Source: Blasia pusilla
Taxonomy: Eukaryota; Marchantiophyta; Marchantiopsida; Blasiales
DNA: 64,000 nucleotides
Direction of reading: 5' to 3'
Assembly: GCA_050084515.1 (NCBI GenBank)
Contig: CM114273.1
Coordinates: 7,998,001-8,062,000 of the forward strand
The position numbers and the translations under genes were made by a program. Shown here piece by piece: positions 56,448 through 64,000 of this stretch. Positions within the stretch are counted from its first letter, which is position 1. Each line of letters starts with the position of its first letter. The notes under the pieces are model-generated. The model saw only the letters and a program-made list of their open reading frames with translations. It was not told the origin of the DNA and did not search any database.

Positions 56448-59400
56448 TCAGAAAGGTTTCATATTTCCAAGACACAAGTACTTCATCTGCATCAGGCCCA
56501 GTCCACATCCACTGATGTTAATCCAGTACACCTTAGATCTTCAATTAGTGAGTCCGTAGTATGCTTAGGGCTGCCAGTTCACATAGGCTAATCATCTTAT
56601 TCCTGGCCCTAGACCATATTAGGACCTATATACGCCATAGCCCATCCACAGAACAATACAGTAGCGGTTAATTCACTGACTGAATTTTGCAATAAAACTT
56701 AGATTAGCAAGTATGGAAGGAAAAGATGGGCAAGGTGAAGAACTCTACAGCCAAGAGAACAATAACGACCACTCCATGATTTCCTCTATGAGCACCAAAT
56801 GGGATAATTCTAGACATGTTGATGGAGTTTCCTTTAAGGAGGGTTTAAATTTGAGACAGCTCAAGTGCGCTTTCCTATGTTTCAGAGCATTTAACGATTT
56901 TACTGTTTGACATATATTATCATACACGGCTCCTTAGATATGTGCTCTTCTGACTCGTACAATCTTAATGGCTTGCTCCACTCTGACTCTCTGCTCTATG
57001 CATCTGAAGTGTGGGCCCCAGCTCCAAGGCTTGGCCCCAGGGCCTTGAGGCCCCCCAGAAACTCTTCATGCGTCAGAGTCTGGGCATTAGGAAAACCACT
57101 CCCCACAACATTCTATTGGCTGAGTTTGGGGAGGTACCAATGGAGATCCATGCTGTTAAAAATCTGATCACATTTCTCCAACACCTTGGGGATATCAGCG
57201 AGGACGATCCCAATCGTCTATCCGCCAGGGCCTACGTGGTTTCAAAAAGTAGTGCCACCCTTGGGGCTAAAACTTGGTACTATGACTGCACGGAGTGGCT
57301 CATGAAATGGGGAATATCCATCGGTGACCTGCCTACGGCCACCCACCAGGACCTTGCTGAACAATTACACAACAATTACATGGCCATCAACTGGGGCCGA
57401 CACCAGCGTCTCTGGGAAAGCAGGGGGAATTCCTCTCACAAAACTGGTGAAAGAATGAGGCGCTACCACACCCTCATGAACAACTGCAGATCCATGCAGC
57501 AAGCCTCCTACATCTCTGCCCCCATTCCCACTAAGTTACATCATACATTAGCGAGATTCAGATGTGGCTCTACTGACCTGGAGATTGAGAAAGGAAAATT
57601 CTCACAGAAGAAAAAGGAGGACAGATTATGTAGATTTTGCAAGTCGGGGCTTGTTGATGATGAACATCACTACCTCTTCGACTGCACCTTTCACGATCAC
57701 ATTAGGCTTGACTTCCCGGATCTCTTTGTTCACCGAGCTCCCAGGGTCCTCCCGTTCATGACTAGGCAGAATCAGACTCAGATTGCTAAATTCTTGCATA
57801 GTTGTGTGAAGACCAGGGACACTCACCTGGCTCTGAGGACCCCTTAGGCCCTCGCTGGTGCTTGCTCTCTCTCCAAATTTGTTGTTAAGTCTCAATACTA
57901 AGTCCCATGGCCCTGTGGGGTCCCCGTGGACAATAAATCTATTCATTCATTCATTCTTATATATGGCCCCTGACCTACATTGCTAGGTTCATGCTTCTAC
58001 TGTCTAGATTTGAGCCCCCTGGGTTAGGTCCTCACTTTAGATACAACTGTTAGTGCATCCTGTTGAAATCAAAATTCTACTTCCTCTCAGATCTACTTTT
58101 AAAACTTTAAAATGATAGAAAGATAGTAGATCCCGACAGGATCTTCCACTGAACCATGTACATGAGGGTAATCATTTACAAACCTGAAAAGAGCAAAACT
58201 GAAATGGATTGCATGTAGAACTGGTCTCCAACTTCTATTGAGAACTGGGTGCTTGAAAAGCAACACCTTACTAGAATACACAAGTCCTGATGAGAGGTGG
58301 TTGAAACCAAGATGCAGGAGTTTGTGCTAGATTGGTACTTGGAGCATTCTCCACACCAATGCACATTCCTTCTTAGTTGATCAAGGCACCAGCAGAGGTT
58401 CAGGTATGTAGGAGCTAATCTCAAAACCCACAGCCTTAGAGGGCAGGAGTAGAATTGAATCAAAGAAGAAGGGAAGAGAGGGGGAGTTAAATAGTTTCCT
58501 ACAAGAGACCAGCAGAAGGGACCACTGCATGATAAGGCAAGGTGGAAGGGCCAGCACAACAGGAGCAGGCCAGCACACCAGGAATAGGCCAGCACATTAT
58601 GAGCAGGACAGCACAACAGGCCAGCACAACAAGGGGAGGACAGCACAACAGGCCAGCACAGCAGGGGTAGGCCAGCACACCATGTGCACAATTGAACATA
58701 ACCAAAACTCACAAGAGTAGTTAAAGAGGTAACTAGTAAACTAACTGAGACTTGTAACTATGATAAACTTCCAACCATAGTTTGCAGAACTAACCATAGT
58801 TAAAAAACTGGAAGAAAACAGCAGACAATTTTATGTGAAATCCTAACACATCCTCCAATCAAGGTTCGATCTCTCAACATTTCATTATCTCTGGTCTCCC
58901 ATTGACCTGAGCCATGCATCTCAAGCTACACACTCCACAACAACAAAATCTTCACAATATCAATCATTAACAATATTCCAACACTAGAACGTAAATGTCC
59001 AAAAAGTACAGGAAAGTTCGCAAACCAACCTCAAGATATTCATCAAGCCCATACTTCGAGCCCTCTCTACCAAGGCCAGACTCCTTCATACCACCAAATG
59101 GAGCCACCTGTTGGAAACATGTGGCAACTGCTTTTGAGTCAACGCTTCCAAGAAGAACCCCACTGTTAAGTAGGACTGATTGCTCAGCACCTGGGAGACT
59201 ATAATGTTGACAAATGACCGGAAGATCCATATCCTTGAAAACCTCTTTCTAAGATAAAGAGATAACATCTCTGGTTTTTCACATTCTGAGGAGGAATAGT
59301 GCAATCAATAAGGATTTTTTCAAACATTTCCTTAGTTTGCTATTTCTGGCCACCCTGGGAAACAATGATGACCAATACCAATGTAAGGAAATTTTCTGTA

Positions 59401-62400
59401 CTTGCAATGTAAGGAAACTTTCTGTACTGTATCTCTTTTAAGAGCAGATAGATAATAACACTGCTTATTCATATAAGGAATAACACAATCAGGGCATGTT
59501 TCTCCCCTGGACTGGGGTGAGACCTAAGATAAGACACATGAGTCAGATAGTATGTAATTACATCGGAATAGACAGGAGAATCAAGAAGTCAATCACATAC
59601 CTCTGTGGAAATAATGCCCTCGTTCAGTCCCACCATGCCATATTCCAAAGCTTCTGCCACACGCCAGCCCCTAGTGATATTCTCTGTGAAGATGTATGAT
59701 GCAAGACCTGAAGAAAGAAGGCCAAATTTTCGAACACCACAAACCAAAGTATTAGCAGTCACTATCACTGCCCCTATCCATAACTTGGGCTTTGGATAGA
59801 CGATCAGGCTAAGCAGTGCATGGGTAGACAGCCGACTAGAAGAAAGCTGCCATAGACCATCCGAACAAATGGTGTATTTGAACCAAACGCCAATCAGAGC
59901 ACTGCCAACTTACCAAAAACAGTGTCATTTGCCATTGAAATGGCTTCTTTCTCGTGTTTAAACCGAATCAAAGGTGCAACTGGACCAAACACCTCCTCAC
60001 TGGAATGCCAGCATTTCAATGTCAGTAACTGCACGACTCCAAAATGTTAAAACTTTTGCACCCAAGAGAAAGTCCACTTCATTCAAAGCGCAATTCATAC
60101 AAAAACAAAATTAATAAAATTATTCACCCACCAGCAAGCCTAAGCAAGACATAATAAATGGGTGTCAAAAAGATCAGTTAACTCAACACTCACAGTACCT
60201 AAATATTTTCATGTCAGTAGTGGAATCTCCAAGCACTGTAGGCTCGTAGAATGTGCCCCCCAGACTATGCTGTTTGCCCCCCGTGAGAACTTTTGCTCCC
60301 TGCCAAGAAAGAGATTTAGAGGATCAGAATAGGAGTAAAATTAAGCGTCATCAGATTGAAACAAAAAAAATCATGCATTCTCTCTAGATCAGGTGGATTA
60401 ATGTAAGTCTCTTAACACAAGGCAAATAGCACAAATAATAATCAAAAATCATAGCTTGAGTCAGTTAGAAAGAATTACCTTTGCAACAGCATCATCAACA
60501 TGTGATTGAACCTGTCATATCATACACCGTTACCCATTACATCCATCCTGCTCATGTGCATCAAAATAGAGACATAATTGCAGTAGAATTTCACTTGGAA
60601 GTTAACTGCAAGCTGACCTTAAAGCAACAATTATGCAATTGAAGGCTTCTTTCTTTCTACTGTGAGCTAGATTTCCAAATTTCACATGGGAATATTTTAA
60701 GGGTATTCAACCAGTAAGATGGGAGGAGAAGAGACAAGTGAAGATGAATCAAGGAATATATACCTTTTTCAGAGCAGCCAAGTTGATGAGCGGACCCTAG
60801 AAACAGAAAAAGAGAACTTTGTGTAAGCACATCACCATACATGATTGATTGGTTGATAAAACTTGAAGCCATTGCAAGATGCAAAGACTTGAGAATTTAA
60901 TCACCTAAATACGAAGTTACCTGTGTAACACCTTCATCAAGCCCATTTCCAACTTGCAAAGCCAACACAGCATTTGTGAAAGCTTTTGAAAACTCATCAT
61001 AGATGCCTGCATTGCGATGTTCCAATAGCATTATTAAGCAATCCTAACTCATAGATACCTTGAAATTGACAAACGTGTTGAGCTTGAAGCCAACGCGACG
61101 TTCTAAGGACTCTAAGGATAAGATTCATGTTGAGAACGCATTAAATTCCAGAAGACAAGGCATGTGTACAGCTTTCTGTACAGAAATCAAGCAGGAATTG
61201 TGATGAATAAGTCTGAACTGTAATTGCTCCCACCCTGAACTGTAATTGCTCTAAATCATACAATCACTGAGGAAATCAACCAGAGTAAGCTTACCATCTT
61301 GAACAAGAATACGATTTACACATACACATGTCTGGCCACTATTTCGATACTTGGCAGCAATCTGCATCAAGCAAAACAATCATGAGTTTCGTTGAGGACT
61401 GTTGACTATCACCTACATTTAAGGTGAGAAACCATTGTCACCAAAAAGTCAAATACAACAAGCTCATCCACACTCCATTACTGGTAAATACTGTGCAAAC
61501 TTAACATGATCATGTCTCCCTCATCACAATACTACTGAGGGATACCCGAGAGGTATGACAACTTCATGAGCAGCACACAATCCTGCAGCGAAGTACTACC
61601 ATGTTTCTCTGATAATTGTGCTAAACTTTGATAAATTGCATTTGCTTCACTGCTGTGCAGTGTCATCCTCCATGAAGCTGGTACAGAGGGAAGAGCATAT
61701 CAGTGCAAACCAGACAAGTGGATGCTTACCGCCCCTCTGACTGCAATTTCAACATTGGCATCATCAAAAACAATACAAGGTGCATTACCGCCAAGTTCCA
61801 AAGACACCTGCAACAAATTGCACCATAAATCAGCCAAATACCACTAGAAATCAGGCAATTCACTGAGACAATCCACTGTTGATCAGGTCTTGATGCAGTC
61901 AAGAATGGAAATGATAAAGAACATTATCAGAAAGCTCTCAAAATTGTCATCTTAGTTTGATTGAACTACCTTCTTCACAGTTGCTGCAGAGCCTTCCATT
62001 AGCTTCTTTCCAACCGGAGTCGACCCTGTGAAAGTGATTTTTCGAACCTAGTACATGCATTCAAGAGTTTTCTTTATCAGCAAATGAAGGGAAAAATCCC
62101 ATGCCATGACAGTTCGTATAGATCCCATCGATTTGTTTGTTTCGCATGACAGCATTTTAAATTTTCAATATACTAAAAGTGAACTTTGATATGGCCAATG
62201 GCATTAACACCTTGGTGCTTTCTAAAAGTGCCGCTCCAATCTGAGGGGCATCACCTATGACCACATTCAGAACACCCTGTAGCCAACAACAGAAACGGAT
62301 TTTTCTATTAGCAACTTCAATGTGGCAATGTAAGTGGTAAAGAAGCCTATCTTTCAGCAAAAAAGCCATACTTCTTCACAGAAAAGAGTGGAAACAATCC

Positions 62401-63820
62401 ATAGTAGGTTAGACATTTACTGGAGGTATTCCAGCTTGAAGAGCTAGTTTTGCTGCTGCTGTTGCACTCAAAGGAGTGAACTCGGAAGGTTTCACAATGA
62501 TTGTACAACCAGCTGCTAGTGCAGGTGCAACCTGCACAAATGTGAACAAACAAAAAAATGATCACAGAGGACAATCTGTCTGACTGCACACAAAAACTGG
62601 AGTGGTTTTCAACAGCTGCAGATACCTCCCATAAAAGAGGCCTCCCCAGAGAAACAAGACCTGTATCATTGCTTGGAAACAAAGATCATAAGCGGATCCC
62701 TCTTAGAAAAAAATTCTTATTAGGGAACTCCAAGCAGTAATGTGTTATTTCAAGTGAATAGAATTATTGACACTGGAAACTAGGCAATCTTTTAAAGGAC
62801 TTGTGTTATTAAACTACACAGCACACAGGCTTAAAAATAAAAAACCAGAACTAAGTACACTGATGTAGTAGGTGTTAACCTTGCGTGTGATCATGGCAAG
62901 AGGAAAATTCCATGGTGTAATGGCTCCAACCACACCTACAGGCTGCCACACATGAAACAGAGAGAGCAAAAGATTGCACAAGAGTTACACAAAAGTACAA
63001 TAAAAAGAAGTCTTTTTGATCAAGAAAATTCTACACTTTTCTTTTCGTCCAAAGATTGAACTCCTAGAAATTAATCCATTTGTAAAGAACCAAGTTGAGA
63101 TTTTCATCGCATTGAGATCTTCAGGTCATTTGTAGAGGGCAGTTTCAATAGCAGTTAAAATAGAGGCAACGACAGTGTACAGGTCAGATAAAGTACACCA
63201 CGATGTTCTGACCCACCAGTTAGGTTTACAAAATGCTCAATCTCCAAAAAACTGTAGACCCAACACAAAATTTTGTGGGGATGAAGTCATTCTTTGTTAC
63301 TCACTCATCTGTGTCAAGCATCCTGCACTAGATTCTTTCATAGAGCATTAGCATTGGCTGACATGACTTCTCTACAACCACAACTAAAAATGTACAGGAA
63401 ACTGCATAGAATATGCACCTTCAAAACCACATTCTACTATTCTGGGTTGACTCAGGACTCTGCAATGCGGATAGTTTAAGGCTGATCACAGTTCAAGTCT
63501 AACCTGCCTCAAGACGAAAATCCGCTTATCCGCTGTCGTAGCAGGAATAATGTCCCCATAGATCCGTTTTGCCTCTTCAGCATAAAGCTCCACAAACCCA
63601 GCACCATAGACAATCTGTTCACTGGCACTCCAACCCATGTCAACTCTCTGGTGCAAACCACATACCACACAACAAAGAAGACCCAGAAAGCCATCCATCG
63701 ACCATGTATTGTAAGAAGCAAACACAAAGTACCTCTCCAAGAGACTCTTTGAAAGGCTTCCCTTGCTCCAACGTCATCAAACGAGCCAGTTGCTCTTTGT
63801 GTTCAAGCAGAAGATCAAAC
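56448..63820 (-). CDS. ALDH5F1: Succinic semialdehyde dehydrogenase, mitochondrial (16 3' exons; 5' end outside window)
   Basis: Last step of the GABA shunt: succinic semialdehyde + NAD+ to succinate + NADH, in the matrix. Exons in transcript order: 63820-63733, 63614-63504, 62942-62880, 62531-62421, 62276-62211, 62047-61970, 61807-61730, 61361-61295, 61006-60921, 60796-60764, 60511-60479, 60299-60199, 59999-59914, 59707-59601, 59107-59030, 56486-56448. All junctions are GT-AG, and phases agree throughout. The product is the last ~407 residues of a ~530-residue ALDH. Motifs: [35 protein letters not shown] (Asn), [27 protein letters not shown] (catalytic Glu), [13 protein letters not shown] (catalytic Cys plus the second Cys of SSADH), [32 protein letters not shown], and the C-terminus [12 protein letters not shown]. 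The first visible exon starts in phase 2, completing a Trp codon. The last intron (2.5 kb) contains a LINE and a minisatellite. Confidence 0.95.
56930..57960 (+). mobile_element. 5'-truncated LINE (non-LTR retrotransposon) in the last SSADH intron
   Basis: Only the C-terminal part of the pol ORF remains. [10 protein letters not shown] (about 56990-57020) continues, after a frameshift near 57010, as an open frame to 57847 containing [55 protein letters not shown] and the zinc motif [20 protein letters not shown]. The 3' end reads GTCCCCGTGGACAATAAATC followed by an ATTC repeat tail (57937-57955). No reverse transcriptase core or endonuclease is present. It is antisense to the host gene. A fragment with the same tail lies at 2864. 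Confidence 0.85.
58551..58682. repeat. Minisatellite in the last SSADH intron
   Basis: About six to seven degenerate units of roughly 18-25 bp built on GGCCAGCACAACAGG and GGACAGCACAACAGG with AGGGGTAGG-type spacers. It lies between the LINE and the penultimate exon. Confidence 0.88.
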
Positions 63821-64000
63821 CTATATGCAGTCAACGAAGGCAAGGAGTTTGTTACCATGTTTCCGTCTAAACCCAAAAGGAAGACAAATAGACTGCTACA
63901 AGTAAGAAGAGCACGGGTCAAGGGATGGACCAATCCTTACAAACACTTACATGAGACCATCTAAATTAAAAGGGATGAAATAGGTATCCTGGAAGTAAAA
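63821..64000 (-). other. Upstream intron of the SSADH gene
   Basis: Directly upstream of the first visible exon (acceptor TGCATATAG). No exon matching the expected family sequence (ending in the first two bases of a Trp codon) is found here, so the preceding exon lies beyond the window. Confidence 0.6.

Noticed and set aside
58176-58720. Cys/Leu-rich frames on both strands across the minisatellite
   Set aside because: They are translations of the CAGCACAACAGG repeat inside an SSADH intron.
63616-63649. Longer version of the second visible SSADH exon starting after TTTGCACCAG
   Set aside because: It would add residues absent from the family. The acceptor at 63616-63615 joins GE to IVYGAGF in phase, as in known SSADH.
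63569-63964. 131-codon plus-strand frame at the right edge
   Set aside because: Antisense shadow of SSADH exons and introns.

Overview
The window is nuclear DNA of a land plant. The tRNA-Gly is of plant nuclear type, all introns are spliceosomal, and three genes are clear plant mitochondrial enzymes: an EF-hand external NAD(P)H dehydrogenase, formate dehydrogenase and succinic semialdehyde dehydrogenase. AT-rich, repeat-laden intergenic DNA surrounds GC-richer exons. I cannot fix the lineage from sequence alone. A seedless plant (bryophyte or lycophyte) is possible, but that is a guess.

Layout. 0.4-2.3 kb: an intronless NDB-type NADH dehydrogenase (+). 2.3-8.5 kb: CT-rich and then AT-rich DNA with a LINE tail and one copy of a GC-rich dispersed repeat. 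8.5 kb: tRNA-Gly(UCC). 10.5-11.9 kb: an F-box gene (-), with an unrecognised minus-strand gene fragment upstream (12.4-13.2 kb). 14-33 kb: gene-poor DNA holding a foldback element, at least four clusters of the GC-rich dispersed repeat, a Ty3/gypsy pol remnant, a satellite-like array of about 345-bp units (23.7-26.1 kb) and a decayed unknown ORF (28.2-29.2 kb). 33-35 kb: a GC-rich island of minisatellite and ~210-bp tandem units beside a subtilase pseudogene (-). 36-44 kb: a transposon-like block with an unknown multi-exon reading frame (+) and a decayed MULE-type transposase with a SWIM zinc finger (-). 44.5-45.8 kb: an unrecognised, broken-looking minus-strand reading frame. 46.4-52.8 kb: a complete eight-exon formate dehydrogenase gene (+), including a short transit-peptide exon and a GC-AG intron. 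56.4-64 kb: the 3' sixteen exons of a succinic semialdehyde dehydrogenase gene (-). Its last intron holds a 5'-truncated LINE, and its 5' exons lie beyond the window.

The three enzyme genes all concern mitochondrial NAD(H). FDH and SSADH reduce NAD+ in the matrix, and NDB oxidises cytosolic NADH at the outer face of the inner membrane. They are far apart and separately transcribed, so I read this as proximity and not as an operon-like unit. I found no convincing new multi-gene system. The most notable items are the TIR-bounded GC-rich repeat family, the satellite-like array, the foldback and perfect-hairpin elements, the GC-AG intron, and the unknown reading frames at 28, 37 and 45 kb.
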